A stretch of DNA of 64,000 nt from Burkholderiales bacterium GJ-E10. Lineage in GTDB: Bacteria > Pseudomonadota > Gammaproteobacteria > Burkholderiales > Burkholderiaceae_F. Positions 8,088 through 17,220 of this stretch are shown piece after piece (within the stretch, counting starts at the first letter, position 1; each line of letters starts with the position of its first letter). The translations under genes were made by a program, and so were the position numbers. Below the pieces are notes generated by a model. The model worked only from the letters and a program-made list of their open reading frames with translations, did no database searches and was not told the DNA's origin. The stretch is taken from positions 2,375,700-2,439,699 of the forward strand of contig AP014683.1 in the NCBI GenBank assembly GCA_000828975.1. Reading direction: 5' to 3'.

Positions 8088-8405
8088 CCGGGGCGCCGGG
8101 ACCGACGCGCAGCCGGCCTGCGCGCCGTCATCGAAAAGAAACTGCCGGACGCGCAAGTACGACCGTCCGAAGTGCGCTCCCTGCCGGAAATGCGGGAGCG
8201 GGCCAACACGCCTGCCGGACGCGCGAGGGCGCAAGGGCGCGAAGCCGAATCCGTGCAACTCCAGGCCCAACCCGAGGTTGCCGACGGCCGCGAAGCCGTC
8301 GAAGCCCTGCTGCAGCAGATCGAACACGATGCCCAGGACCAGGGGCTGCCGTGGGACGGACAACTCCTGACGGACCTGCGCAACGGACTCGGGCTGCCAC
8401 GCTGA
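8088..8405 (+). pseudogene. Fragment: C-terminal end of the SEC-C protein, internally deleted
   Basis: The plus frame to the TGA at 8403-8405 reads LRAVIEKKLPDAQVRPSEV, REAESVQLQAQPEV and REAVEALLQQIEHDAQDQ. This follows the C-terminal third of the intact SEC-C gene at 9259-10779. Relative to that copy, about 34 residues (from QAMLQ to QAVQD) are missing, and everything N-terminal, including the SEC-C motif, is lost. It stands alone between the PIN and MntA pairs. Confidence 0.8.
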
Positions 8406-8530
8406 ACCAAGCGCGTCGCCGCCATCGACCGGCGATCCCGGCAGCGAGGAACCGCCCCACAGGCCCGGAGTACGCAGGGGGGTAGAGATCCCATTACCAT
8501 TGCAAAGAGGTTCGATAAAAAGGGGTGCCC

Positions 8531-8821
8531 ATGCGACCGTCCGTTGTGCTCGACATGAAGCGAAGCGCGATTCGCGAAGCAGTGAGCCGATTCCGCACGG
8601 CGAACCCGCGCGTCTTTGGTTCCGTGCTGCATGGAACCGACCGCGAAGGCAGCGACATTGATCTGCTGGTCGATGCGTTGCCCGGTGCGACACTGTTCGA
8701 CTTGGGCGGACTGCAAGACGAGCTGGAATCGTTGCTCGGCATCCATGTCGACCTCCTGACCCCATTGGATCTGCCGCCGAAGTTCCGGGCCAAGGTGCTC
8801 GCGGAGGCGCGACCGGTATGA
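8531..8821 (+). CDS. mntA: MntA-type nucleotidyltransferase antitoxin
   Basis: A 96-residue minimal nucleotidyltransferase. The family signature GS-X10-DXD is complete: G30-S31 and D42-I-D44. MntA antitoxins silence HepT by adding AMP to a tyrosine in its RX4HXY motif, and the partner gene with that motif overlaps downstream. AAAAAGGGG before the ATG at 8531 is a plausible ribosome-binding site; a GTG at 8525 in the same frame is an alternative start. Stop and next start overlap as ATGA (8818-8821). Confidence 0.85.
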   Translation: MRPSVVLDMKRSAIREAVSRFRTANPRVFGSVLHGTDREGSDIDLLVDALPGATLFDLGGLQDELESLLGIHVDLLTPLDLPPKFRAKVLAEARPV

Positions 8822-9174
8822 GCGAAAACCGTCTTACCGACTACCTCGACCACATGCAGCGCGCGGCGACCGACGCCTGCAGCTTCGTGGACGGCTTGAC
8901 CAAGGAAGATTTCCTTGAAGACAAGCGCACCCAGCAAGCCGTCATCATGAGCCTCATCATCATCGGCGAGGCCGCCACGAAGGTGATGGACGGCTACGCC
9001 GAGTTTGCACAGAATCACGCGGAAGTGCCGTGGCGCAACATCCGTGGCATGCGCAACCGCATCGCTCACGGCTATTTCGACGTCAACCTTGACGTGGTGT
9101 GGGAGACCGCGCAGACAGCACTACCGGAATTGCTCAGACAACTTCCCGCCGTGCGCCAGGACGCCGGCGACTGA
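8818..9174 (+). CDS. hepT: HepT-type HEPN ribonuclease toxin
   Basis: A 118-residue all-alpha HEPN protein. The active-site motif RX4HXY is intact: R79-N-R-I-A-H84-G-Y86. The family cleaves RNA, and its MntA partner AMPylates the tyrosine. The helix around SLIIIGEAATKV is the typical HepT core segment. The 4-base overlap with mntA indicates a two-gene operon. The pair appears complete and potentially active, in contrast to the decayed fragments around it. Confidence 0.85.
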   Translation: MSENRLTDYLDHMQRAATDACSFVDGLTKEDFLEDKRTQQAVIMSLIIIGEAATKVMDGYAEFAQNHAEVPWRNIRGMRNRIAHGYFDVNLDVVWETAQTALPELLRQLPAVRQDAGD

Positions 9175-9258
9175 GCTTCGACACGCTGCGGTTCGTCGAA
9201 CGCCAGGAACGCGCCGGCGTTCACGCCGTCTTCCTGCGCCGCCGTACAATCCGCCGCC

Positions 9259-10779
9259 ATGAAACCCGGACGCAACGATCCCTGCCCCTGCGGCAGCGGG
9301 CGCAAATTCAAGCACTGCTGTCTCGCGCAAGCCCAACAACCGGGCGAACGCGACATCCTCTGGCGCCGCCTGCGCCGCGAGATCGACCCGCTCAACAACG
9401 AGCTCGTCAATGAAGCGCTGCATCGCTTCGGCGATCTCGGCCTCGAGGAGGCCTGGAACGAATTCCTGCTCTGGCCCCAATATGAGTTCGACGACGACAA
9501 CGAAAACGACGGCGACGAATCCGACGGACCGCTCTTCATCCCGTTCGACGAAGACTCGCCCTACGTTCCGGTCTTCCTGTCCTGGTTCGTCTACGAATGG
9601 CGGCCCGACCCGGAAGACACGTCGGTGCCGGAACGCGAACATGCCGCCACCGCCGCCCATACCTATCTGCAGCGCAAGGGCAAACGCCTCGGCGCCACCG
9701 CACGCGGCTACATCGAAGCGTGCATGGCAGCATCGTTCTCCTTCCACGAAGTGCTGCGCTGCGACCCCGGCCAGGGATTCCGCCTGCGCGACATCCTGTC
9801 CGGAACGGAAATCGAGGTGCTCGAACGCTCCGGCAGCCAGGCTTCCCGCCCCGGCGACATCCTGTACGCGAAGATCGTGCCGATCGAGGGCACGGCGCTG
9901 ATGGAAGCCTGCACGCCGGTGATGATCCCGCCGCGCTACAAGCCCGAGCTGATCGAGCTGCGCCGCGCAATCGCCGCCCCGCCCGTCGGCCCGGGCGACC
10001 CGACCGACGCGCAACGCCGGCGCGACCGGAGCATGGAATTGCGCGAAACGTTTCTCGGCATCGCCGACGAACTGCTGAATCCGCAGGTGCCGGAAATGCG
10101 CAACACCGACGGCGACCCGATCGAATTCCACACCTTGCGATTCGATACCGCGGATGCCGAAGCGGCCCTTGCCGCGCTGCGCGATCTCGCCCAAGGGATG
10201 GACGACGAATCGTTCGACGCCGGCGTGGAACGCAACGCGCAAGACCGGCTGCTGCGCGCCGAGTTCCCCTGGCTGCACGCCGGAAACGCGGCGGCGCCGA
10301 GCCTGCCCAACACCACGATGGGAAACATCACCATCGACGGCAACGGCCACATCACCGCGGAGGTGAATTCGGCCGCGCGCGCCGCGGCGCTGCGCGCGAT
10401 CATCGAAACGAAGCTGCCCGGCGCGCAAGCGCAGCCATCCGAGGTGCAGTCCCTGCAGGAAATGATGGCGCAAGCCGATACGCCCACCGGCCGCGCCCGC
10501 GCCCGGCAACGGGAAGCGGAATCGGCACAACTCCATGCCCAGCCCGAAGTGCAGGCGATGCTGCAGGCCTCCATGCGGCGCCACTATGAAGCGTGGCTCG
10601 ACGAGGACATCCCGGCGCTCGGCAACCGCACGCCGCGTCAGGCCGTGCAGGATGCCGACGGACGGGAATCCGTCGAGGCCCTGCTGCGGCAGATCGAACG
10701 CGATGCCCAGGACCAGCGGATTCCGATGGATCCGCGCCTGGTGGACGACCTGCGGAAAGAACTCGGAATCGCGCCCTGA
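9259..10779 (+). CDS. SEC-C motif protein of unknown function, intact copy
   Basis: A 506-residue protein that opens with NDPCPCGSGRKFKHCC, the zinc-binding SEC-C motif (Cys 9, 11, 20 and/or 21) also found at the C terminus of SecA. The remainder is unfamiliar: an acidic stretch DDDNENDGDESD around residues 76-87, a central region, then a charged helical C terminus rich in Glu and Gln (about 370-506). The last third is duplicated in broken form at 8088-8405. It lies 84 bases after hepT and just before the 145-bp repeat. No function can be given; SEC-C domains generally bind zinc and partner proteins. Confidence 0.75.
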   Translation: MKPGRNDPCPCGSGRKFKHCCLAQAQQPGERDILWRRLRREIDPLNNELVNEALHRFGDLGLEEAWNEFLLWPQYEFDDDNENDGDESDGPLFIPFDEDSPYVPVFLSWFVYEWRPDPEDTSVPEREHAATAAHTYLQRKGKRLGATARGYIEACMAASFSFHEVLRCDPGQGFRLRDILSGTEIEVLERSGSQASRPGDILYAKIVPIEGTALMEACTPVMIPPRYKPELIELRRAIAAPPVGPGDPTDAQRRRDRSMELRETFLGIADELLNPQVPEMRNTDGDPIEFHTLRFDTADAEAALAALRDLAQGMDDESFDAGVERNAQDRLLRAEFPWLHAGNAAAPSLPNTTMGNITIDGNGHITAEVNSAARAAALRAIIETKLPGAQAQPSEVQSLQEMMAQADTPTGRARARQREAESAQLHAQPEVQAMLQASMRRHYEAWLDEDIPALGNRTPRQAVQDADGRESVEALLRQIERDAQDQRIPMDPRLVDDLRKELGIAP

Positions 10780-10797
10780 AGCGCAGGAGCCGGGACC

Positions 10798-10942
10798 CCT
10801 GACCGGCCTACGTGCCGCCAGCAACCACCATAGGCTGCAAATGTGGCATTACTTGCCATAATTGCAAGGATGATTCCACGCCAAAAAACCGAGGTCATTC
10901 TTTCCCGCCTTAAGCAGTTCCCGGCGGTAGCCCTGCTCGGGC
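10798..10942 (+). repeat. 145-bp direct repeat, copy 1 (head of a DUF4143 gene)
   Basis: It aligns without gaps to 12253-12397 with seven mismatches by eye. It contains the upstream region, the inverted repeat and the first 24 or so codons of a DUF4143 gene (MIPRQKTEVILSRL). Copy 1 breaks off inside the Walker A loop. Confidence 0.85.
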
Positions 10943-10992
10943 AGCCATGCCAGGTCGGCGGTGTAGCCGCGGCGGCGCACCGCGGCGTTCAT
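10870..10992 (+). pseudogene. Head-to-tail deletion remnant of DUF4143 genes
   Basis: The plus-strand ATG at 10870 starts MIPRQKTEVILSRLKQFPAV and reaches ALLG, where the Walker A loop should begin. At 10940-10942 the sequence switches to a 53-bp tail (10940-10992) that on the minus strand reads NAAVRRRGYTADLAWLP, the end of a copy-3-like gene. The middle of both genes is gone. The junction lies at the short shared sequence GGGC/GGCAG. Confidence 0.8.
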
Positions 10993-11017
10993 CGATGCCG
11001 CCCGACCGGGCCGGACG

Positions 11018-12163
11018 TCACAACCAGCGCCGGTTCCACAAGCCATCGAGAAAGCTTTGCCACGGCAAAGCCTGCCGCGCTCCGTCGCGCATCTCCGTCG
11101 GATCCTGGCTCACCAACAGGTAGTGTTTGAACACCCCCTCTTCCGCCAAGCGGTCCAGCCCCTTGAAATCGCGCCAACTCACCCGAGCACTGGCCTTCAC
11201 CTCGACGGCAACGTCCTCGCCGATCACGAAATCGACTTCATCGCCGTGCGCCGAGCGCCAGTACGCAAGCGGTTCCTTGATGCGCTGGTAACTCAGCCAC
11301 GCGCGAATTTCGCCACCGATGAACTGCTCGAAGCTCTTTCCGTACAGATCGGAGTTGCGGTCCAGACTACGCGTTCCGGACAAGAAGTGGGTAACGCCGC
11401 AATCGAAAAAATAGAACTTGGCCGTGCGAATGGCCTTGCGTTTCTTCGATCCCGTCCAGGCCGGAAGAAGCTTGCCAACCAGGGTGTCCTCCAGGATCGC
11501 CACGTATTCCGAAACGGTGGAAGGGGGCACCTGGCAGTCAGCAGCGAGTTTGGCGAAGTTCAGCATCTCGCCATTGGAAAGCGCCATGCTGCGCAGGAAA
11601 CGGGAAAACGGCGGCAACCGCCGAACCAGACCTTCCGCCAGGATCTCTTCCGTCAGATAGGTATGGGCATACGCGTCGAGTTCTTCCGCAGGATCCTCGC
11701 CCAGCCACACCATGGGCAGGCCGCCGTACAGCAGGTATCGGTCCAGATCGAAGCCGGGAATCTCCCGAAAAATGAACGGGAAGAGGCGCGCCTCCCATGC
11801 CCGACCCGCCAGCAGGTTGGATTGGCCACGCCGAAGCTTGCGGGCACTGCTGCCGGTGAGCAGGAAGCGTAACCGCTTCGTCTCGATCAGGCGGTGTACC
11901 TCGTTCAGGAGTTCCGGCACCCGCTGCACCTCATCGATCACGACGATCGCCTTGTTGGTGGCAGCGATCATCGCCTCCAGGTCGGACGGCGTCGCGGAAA
12001 GCCGCAGATAGTTGCGCGAATCCAGCAGGTCGATGATGCAGGCGTCATCGGCCAGTTGCTGGCGGATCAGGGTGGATTTCCCGGTGGCGCGCGGACCGAA
12101 CAAGAAAAATGACTTCTTCTCCAGCAGCGCGCGCACATCCAGGATACGGCGAATATCGGGCAT
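11018..12163 (-). CDS. AAA ATPase with DUF4143 C-terminal domain, copy 4
   Basis: A 381-residue protein and the most divergent copy. Walker A is GPRATGKST (Lys 29), Walker B is VVIDEVQ and the sensor is LTGSSARKL. The C-terminal part has KFYFFDCGVTHFLSGT and the nuclease-like DEVD..VEVK motif. A 74-bp internal piece is duplicated at 5765-5838. The gene lies between the two copies of the 145-bp direct repeat and runs opposite to copy 5. An imperfect 21-nt inverted repeat precedes it (12180-12200). The function is unknown. Confidence 0.85.
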   Translation of the reverse strand: MPDIRRILDVRALLEKKSFFLFGPRATGKSTLIRQQLADDACIIDLLDSRNYLRLSATPSDLEAMIAATNKAIVVIDEVQRVPELLNEVHRLIETKRLRFLLTGSSARKLRRGQSNLLAGRAWEARLFPFIFREIPGFDLDRYLLYGGLPMVWLGEDPAEELDAYAHTYLTEEILAEGLVRRLPPFSRFLRSMALSNGEMLNFAKLAADCQVPPSTVSEYVAILEDTLVGKLLPAWTGSKKRKAIRTAKFYFFDCGVTHFLSGTRSLDRNSDLYGKSFEQFIGGEIRAWLSYQRIKEPLAYWRSAHGDEVDFVIGEDVAVEVKASARVSWRDFKGLDRLAEEGVFKHYLLVSQDPTEMRDGARQALPWQSFLDGLWNRRWL

Positions 12164-12179
12164 TGCACATATCTATCGT

Positions 12180-12200
12180 TGTTTATTCGGATAATACACA
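12180..12200. promoter_or_regulatory. Imperfect inverted repeat upstream of DUF4143 copy 4
   Basis: TGTTTATT and AATACACA arms pair at 7 of 8 positions across a 5-nt centre, ending 16 bases before the start codon at 12163. It is weaker than those before copies 2, 5 and 6. Confidence 0.35.
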
Positions 12201-12252
12201 TCATCACCGCGAAAAACCAAGAGCGCGCAATCATGGCCATCCAGGGGGCCGG

Positions 12253-12397
12253 CCTGACCGGCCTACGTGCCGCCAGCAACCACCATAGGTTGCAAATGTG
12301 GCATTATTTGCCATAATTGCAAGGATGATCCCACGCCAAAAAGCCGAGGTCATTCTTTCCCGCCTCGAGCAGTTCCCGGCGGTAGCCCTCCTCGGGC
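12253..12397 (+). repeat. 145-bp direct repeat, copy 2
   Basis: Partner of 10798-10942. Here it forms the intact upstream region and N terminus of DUF4143 copy 5. Confidence 0.85.
12290..12322. promoter_or_regulatory. 33-nt inverted repeat directly before DUF4143 copy 5
   Basis: Arms TTGCAAATGTGGCA and TGCCATAATTGCAA pair at 12 of 14 positions around TTATT. The repeat ends 2 bases before the ATG at 12325, leaving no room for a separate Shine-Dalgarno site (AAGG overlaps its end). It has the same total length and position as the repeat before copy 6. A copy with one arm changed lies at 10835-10867. Confidence 0.6.
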
Positions 12398-13551
12398 CTC
12401 GCCAAACCGGCAAAACCACCCTGGCCGAACAAATTGCGGCGGATCGACCCAGCGTCTATCTCGACCTCGAAAATCCGGCGGACCGCGAAAAGCTGCATGA
12501 CGCCGCCCTCTACTTGTCCGGCCATGAAGACAGACTGGTCATCCTGGATGAGGTCCAGCGCGCCCCGGAACTATTCCAGACGCTGCGCGGACTCATCGAC
12601 CAGGGACGCAAGCGCGGCCGCAAAGCGGGCAGGTTCCTGCTGCTCGGCTCGGCGTCGATCGACCTGCTCCATCAATCGAGGGAATCCCTTGCGGGCCGCA
12701 TCGCCTACGTAGAACTCGGACCGTTCAACGTGCTCGAAGCCGACGGCGATGCGCACGAGCGCCTCTGGATTCGGGGAGGGTTTCCGGATAGCTTCCTCGC
12801 CGATACCGATCAAGCAAGCGCGATCTGGCGCAAAAACTTCATCCGGACCTACCTGGAGCGCGACATCCCGCAACTCGGACCGCGCGTGCCTGCGGAAACC
12901 TTGCGGCGGCTCTGGACCATGCTCGCCCATGGCCAAGGCGGAATCCTGAACGCGGCGCAGATCGCGGGCAGCCTCGGAATCGATGGCAAGACCGTCGCCC
13001 GCTACCTCGATCTGCTCGTCGATCTGTTGCTCGTGCGCCGCCTTCCTCCCTTCCACGTCAACGTCGGCAAGCGCCTCGTCAAATCGCCGAAGATCTATGT
13101 ACGCGACAGCGGCGTCGTCCATGCGCTGCTCGGGCTCGACGACCGCGACGCGGTGCTGGGTCACCCGGTCGCCGGTGGGAGCTGGGAAGGTTTCGTCCTG
13201 GAAAACCTCCTGGCCGCAGCGCCGGAGGGTGCAAACGCCGGCTTCTATCGCACCGCTGCCGGCGCCGAAATCGACCTGGTGCTCGAAATGCCCGATGGCA
13301 AGCGGTGGGGGGTAGAAATCAAACGCGGTCTGGCGCCCACGCTCACGAGGGGATTCCACCATGCCTACGAAGATCTCGAACCTGCGCGGTGTTTCATCGT
13401 GTACGCCGGAGCCGATCGCTATCCGAAAGCGCAGGGTATCGAGGTCATCGGCTTGCGGGAACTCACCGCGGAATTGCAGGCCGAGTGCCGTTCCCCGCCC
13501 CTCCCGAACTTCCCCTCCACTCCCGGCAGCCATGCCAGGTCAGCGGTGTAG
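12325..13551 (+). CDS. AAA ATPase with DUF4143 C-terminal domain, copy 5
   Basis: A 408-residue protein. Walker A is GPRQTGKTT (Lys 30), Walker B LVILDEVQ and the sensor LLGSAS. KSPKIYVRDSGVVHALLGL and the nuclease-like AEIDLVL..VEIK motif mark the DUF4143 part. ATG at 12325 is preferred over the GTG at 12298 because the latter lies inside the inverted repeat. The final residues (GSHARSAV) are encoded by the 53-bp tail sequence at 13525-13577, so the original C terminus has probably been replaced or extended. It resembles copy 1 in length and in the FIVYAGADRYP-type tail of the family. Confidence 0.85.
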   Translation: MIPRQKAEVILSRLEQFPAVALLGPRQTGKTTLAEQIAADRPSVYLDLENPADREKLHDAALYLSGHEDRLVILDEVQRAPELFQTLRGLIDQGRKRGRKAGRFLLLGSASIDLLHQSRESLAGRIAYVELGPFNVLEADGDAHERLWIRGGFPDSFLADTDQASAIWRKNFIRTYLERDIPQLGPRVPAETLRRLWTMLAHGQGGILNAAQIAGSLGIDGKTVARYLDLLVDLLLVRRLPPFHVNVGKRLVKSPKIYVRDSGVVHALLGLDDRDAVLGHPVAGGSWEGFVLENLLAAAPEGANAGFYRTAAGAEIDLVLEMPDGKRWGVEIKRGLAPTLTRGFHHAYEDLEPARCFIVYAGADRYPKAQGIEVIGLRELTAELQAECRSPPLPNFPSTPGSHARSAV

Positions 13552-13577
13552 CCGCGGCAGCGCACCGCGGCGTTCAT
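13525..13577 (-). repeat. 53-bp tail repeat from a minus-strand DUF4143 gene
   Basis: It matches 10940-10992 with two differences and, more loosely, the coding end of copy 3 (about 5983-6031). On the minus strand it encodes NAAVRCRGYTADLAWLP. Here it overlaps the 3' end of copy 5. Confidence 0.75.
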
Positions 13578-13595
13578 TCCTGCCACACCGAATCC

Positions 13596-14290
13596 ATGAA
13601 CCAAACACTGCCTGAAGATACCCCGAGAGAAAATGAGGGGATTCCTCTTTTTTTCAATTGCGAAGACAGCAAGCGGACACGCCCCGAGATCGCCGTCCTG
13701 ATCCCCTGCTACAACGAAGAGGTCGCGATCGGAGACGTGGTGCGCGATTTTCGCGCGGTGCTTCCCGATGCGCACATCTACGTCTTCGACAACAACTCCC
13801 ACGACAAAACCATCGAGGTCGCGGAGCGTGCCGGCGCCATCGTCCATCGGGTATTTCTGCAAGGCAAGGGCAACGTGATCCAGCGCATGTTCGCCGACAT
13901 CGAGGCCGATCTCTACGTCCTGGTCGATGGCGACAACACCTACGATGCCGCGAGCGCCACGGAAATGCTGGATCTTCAGCGACAAGGCAACTTCGACATG
14001 GTGGTCGGTCGCCGAATCACCCAAGACACGGCGGCCTACCGCCCCGGGCACCGATTTGGCAACTGGCTGCTTACGGCATTTGTCGGAAAGTTGTTCGGGC
14101 GCACCGTCATCGACATGCTTTCGGGATATCGCGTTTTCTCAAGGCGATTCGTCAAATCATTCCCAGCGCTTTCCTCCGGCTTCGAAATCGAAACGGAACT
14201 CACCGTCCATGCGCTGGAACTTCGAATGCCGACGACCGAGGTCGCAACCCCTTACAAGGAGCGCCCTGTCGGCAGTGAAAGCAAACTCAG
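13596..14290 (+). pseudogene. Glycosyltransferase family 2 (DPM1-like), 5' part, interrupted by transposon
   Basis: This encodes the catalytic domain of a GT-A glycosyltransferase: VLIPCYNEE at the start of the fold, FDNNSHDKT, LVDGDNTYDA with the DXD metal site, and GFEIETELTVHAL. Such proteins move a sugar onto a lipid carrier (polyprenyl phosphate) at the cytoplasmic membrane. Codons K-L-AG stop at 14290, where the transposon begins. The stretch beyond (EPARAN, stop at 14312) is transposon-encoded. The membrane tail lies at 19161-19497. Joined, the two parts give 343 residues, normal for this family. A truncated product could still be made, but it lacks its membrane segments. Confidence 0.88.
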
Positions 14291-14560
14291 TGAGCCGGCG
14301 CGAGCAAATTGATGCTGGTCGCTGGCGGATTTGATCACGGTTGTTGAGGTTTGGGTGCCGGATTCCATCGCGTAGCGTGGCAGGAATCGGTGGGCTGGTG
14401 CGGGTGATCGCCGGCCGGTTGGCGGACGCACGCGGTGCGGCGAGCGTTGTCCAGGGACGGCCGGTCCGGTCGCTTGCGACGAACCGGGGACCGGCCGTCG
14501 GTGGGCAACGCGGTGATCGCCAAGGCGCCGGGGCGATGCGCCTGCGCGTTGTGGTTGCGG

Positions 14561-15043
<483 letters not shown>

Positions 15044-15077
15044 AGTGGGTCAACTTTACCAAGACCGGAGGGAAGCG

Positions 15078-15653
15078 ATGGATACCGCCTTGTTGGCCGA
15101 TGGCCGACTGCACGCCACATTGCGACACATAGACGAAGATCTGGCCGCCGAGCAGCGCGCGGCGGGCTGTCCGCGCTGCGGCGCGAGGCTGCACTCGGCG
15201 CGCTACCCGCGCAAGCCGCGCGGGGTGCCCCGCGGGTCGCGCGCCGAGTATGACCGGCGGCTGAGCCTGTGCTGCGCGCGCGACGGCTGCCGCAAGCGCG
15301 CCACGCCGCCCTCGGTTCGGTTTCTCGGACCCAAGGTCTACGTGAGCGCGGTGGTGGTGCTGATCGCGGCGCTGCGTTGCGGGCCGACCCCGGCGCGGCT
15401 CCGGGTGCTCGAGGAGCTCGTCGGCGCGAGCCGCCGCACGATTCTGCGCTGGCGCCGGTGGTGGACCGAGGAGCTGATCGACACGCCGTTCTGGCGCGCG
15501 GCCGCGGGCACGCTGATGCCGCCGGTTGCCACCACGGAGCTGCCGGCCGCGCTGCTGGATCGCTTTGCCGGAGACGCCCGGGATCGATTGCTGGCGGCCC
15601 TGCGCTGGCTCTCCCCGACCACGACCGGGAGCGCCGCCGTGCAAGCTACCTGA
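15078..15653 (+). CDS. Zinc-ribbon / helix-turn-helix protein of the transposon
   Basis: A 191-residue protein. CPRC (Cys 31, 34) and CCARDGC (Cys 65/66, 71) make a likely four-Cys zinc ribbon. GASRRTILRWRRWW (about residues 115-130) looks like a helix-turn-helix recognition helix. GGAGGGAAGCG precedes the ATG at 15078. It lies directly upstream of the integrase, whose start is 94 bases past this stop. A DNA-binding role in end recognition or targeting is inferred from context only. I recall zinc-ribbon proteins of unknown function next to similar integrases but cannot name the family with confidence. Confidence 0.65.
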   Translation: MDTALLADGRLHATLRHIDEDLAAEQRAAGCPRCGARLHSARYPRKPRGVPRGSRAEYDRRLSLCCARDGCRKRATPPSVRFLGPKVYVSAVVVLIAALRCGPTPARLRVLEELVGASRRTILRWRRWWTEELIDTPFWRAAAGTLMPPVATTELPAALLDRFAGDARDRLLAALRWLSPTTTGSAAVQAT

Positions 15654-15747
15654 GGCGCAGGTGCCGGCCCGCAGAGGATGCGCGTGGCGCGATCCGGCGG
15701 GCGTGGCTATGGTGCGCGCATCCCCGCTGCAACCGATCGGAACCAGC

Positions 15748-17220
15748 ATGAGCGCATCGAAACACGCTTCAGTCCACGAACGTTGGGCGCATCTGCGCTT
15801 CTCGGTGATCGGGCAACTGTTGGCGGCCCCGCCGCCGAAGGGCGAACTGCGCGCCGAGCTCAGGAAGTTGGCTGAGCGCACTTGGCGGCACCCGGTCACG
15901 GGCGAGCCGGCGCGCTTTGCGCTCTCGACCATCGAACGCTGGCTGTTGCGGGCGCGGCGCGAGCGGCGCGACCCGGTCGGAGTCCTGCGGCGCAAGGTGC
16001 GCGCCGATGCCGGGGTCCAGAAGGTGGGCTCGGCGATCCGGCAAGCGCTGCAGGCGCAGTACGCCGCGCACCCGAGCTGGTCGGTGCAGCTTCACACCGA
16101 CAACCTGCGGGCGCTCATCGAGCGCGACCCGGCGCTGGGGTCTATGCCATCGTACTCGAGCGTCCGGCGGCTGTTCCAGGCGCAGGGTTGGCGCAAGCGC
16201 CAGCGGCTCAGCAGCCGCGATACGGCGGGCGCTCAACGAGCCGAGGCCCGGCTGGCCGCGCGCGAGGTGCGCAGCTACGAGGCCCACTACGTCGGCTCGC
16301 TGTGGCACTGGGACTGCCACGTCGGTTCGCGACCGGTGTTGACCGCCGCCGGTCGATGGGCCACGCCAGTGCTCTTCGGCGTGCTCGACGATTGCTCGCG
16401 GCTGGGCTGCCACCTGCAGTGGTACCTGCGGGAGAACGCCGAGTGCGTGGCCCACGGTCTGTCGCAGGCAATCCAGAAGCGCGGGCTGCCGCGCGCGGCC
16501 ATGAGCGACAACGGTGCGGCGATGCTCGCCGCCGAGATCACCGAGGGGCTCGCTCGGCTGGGCATCGCGCACGAGACGACGCTGGCGTACTCGCCATACA
16601 TGAACGGCAAGATCGAGAACCTGTGGGCGAACGTCGAAGGAAGACTGATGGCGATGCTCGAGGGCGTGACCGACCTGACGCTCGCCACCTTGAACGAAGC
16701 GACCCAGGCCTGGTGCGAGTACGACTACAACCGCACCGTGCACTCCGAGATCGGCGCAACGCCGCTGGCGCGTTTCCTCGCCGGCCCCGATGTGCTGCGG
16801 CCCAGCCCGGATAGCGACGCGCTGCGGCTGGCCTTCACCCGCACCGAGAAGCGCACCCAGCGCCAGAGCGACGGCACGCTGGTGGTCGAAGCCCGGCGCT
16901 TCGAGGTTCCCAACCGCTACCGGCACCTGCGCGAGCTGCACGTGCGCTACGCCGCCTGGGACCTCGCCCGGGTGCACCTGCTCGATGAACGCAGCGGCCA
17001 AGTCCTGTGCCGCCTGTACCCGCAGGACAAGCAGGCCAACGCCCGGGGCGTGCGCCGGCCGCTCGAGCCGCTCGCGGCGGCGGCGGACGCGCCTCGACCG
17101 CCCACCGGCGCGATGGCCCCGCTGCTGCAGAGTCTGATGGCCAAGCAGGCTGCCACGGGCCTGCCGCCGGCCTACCTGACCAAGGACGAACCACCGGCAC
17201 CGGAAGGGAACGAACCATGA
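15748..17220 (+). CDS. DDE (rve-fold) transposase, TnsB/TniA/IS481-related
   Basis: A 490-residue protein. An N-terminal helix-turn-helix region (about 55-75) and a second one (about 130-150) precede the integrase core with D189 in WHWDCH, D254 in AMSDNG and E290 in GKIENLW, an intact DDE triad. A mu-type beta-barrel and a tail of about 60 residues follow. It catalyses strand transfer at the element ends. The tail may contact the next gene product, as TnsB does with TnsC; this is inference. Start 15748 is preferred; an in-frame ATG at 15709 is possible. Stop and next start overlap as ATGA at 17217-17220. Confidence 0.88.
   Translation: MSASKHASVHERWAHLRFSVIGQLLAAPPPKGELRAELRKLAERTWRHPVTGEPARFALSTIERWLLRARRERRDPVGVLRRKVRADAGVQKVGSAIRQALQAQYAAHPSWSVQLHTDNLRALIERDPALGSMPSYSSVRRLFQAQGWRKRQRLSSRDTAGAQRAEARLAAREVRSYEAHYVGSLWHWDCHVGSRPVLTAAGRWATPVLFGVLDDCSRLGCHLQWYLRENAECVAHGLSQAIQKRGLPRAAMSDNGAAMLAAEITEGLARLGIAHETTLAYSPYMNGKIENLWANVEGRLMAMLEGVTDLTLATLNEATQAWCEYDYNRTVHSEIGATPLARFLAGPDVLRPSPDSDALRLAFTRTEKRTQRQSDGTLVVEARRFEVPNRYRHLRELHVRYAAWDLARVHLLDERSGQVLCRLYPQDKQANARGVRRPLEPLAAAADAPRPPTGAMAPLLQSLMAKQAATGLPPAYLTKDEPPAPEGNEP

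Noticed and set aside
9121-10824. 567-codon minus frame over the SEC-C gene
   Set aside because: The plus strand begins with a clear SEC-C zinc motif right after the MntA-HepT pair; the minus frame has no recognisable domain and extends into hepT.
3102-13551. DUF4143 ATPases as TnsC-like partners of the nearby transposon
   Set aside because: The transposon carries its own TnsC-like ATPase and has clear ends at 14291 and 19156; the DUF4143 genes lie outside and lack the ExeA/TnsC N-terminal motif.
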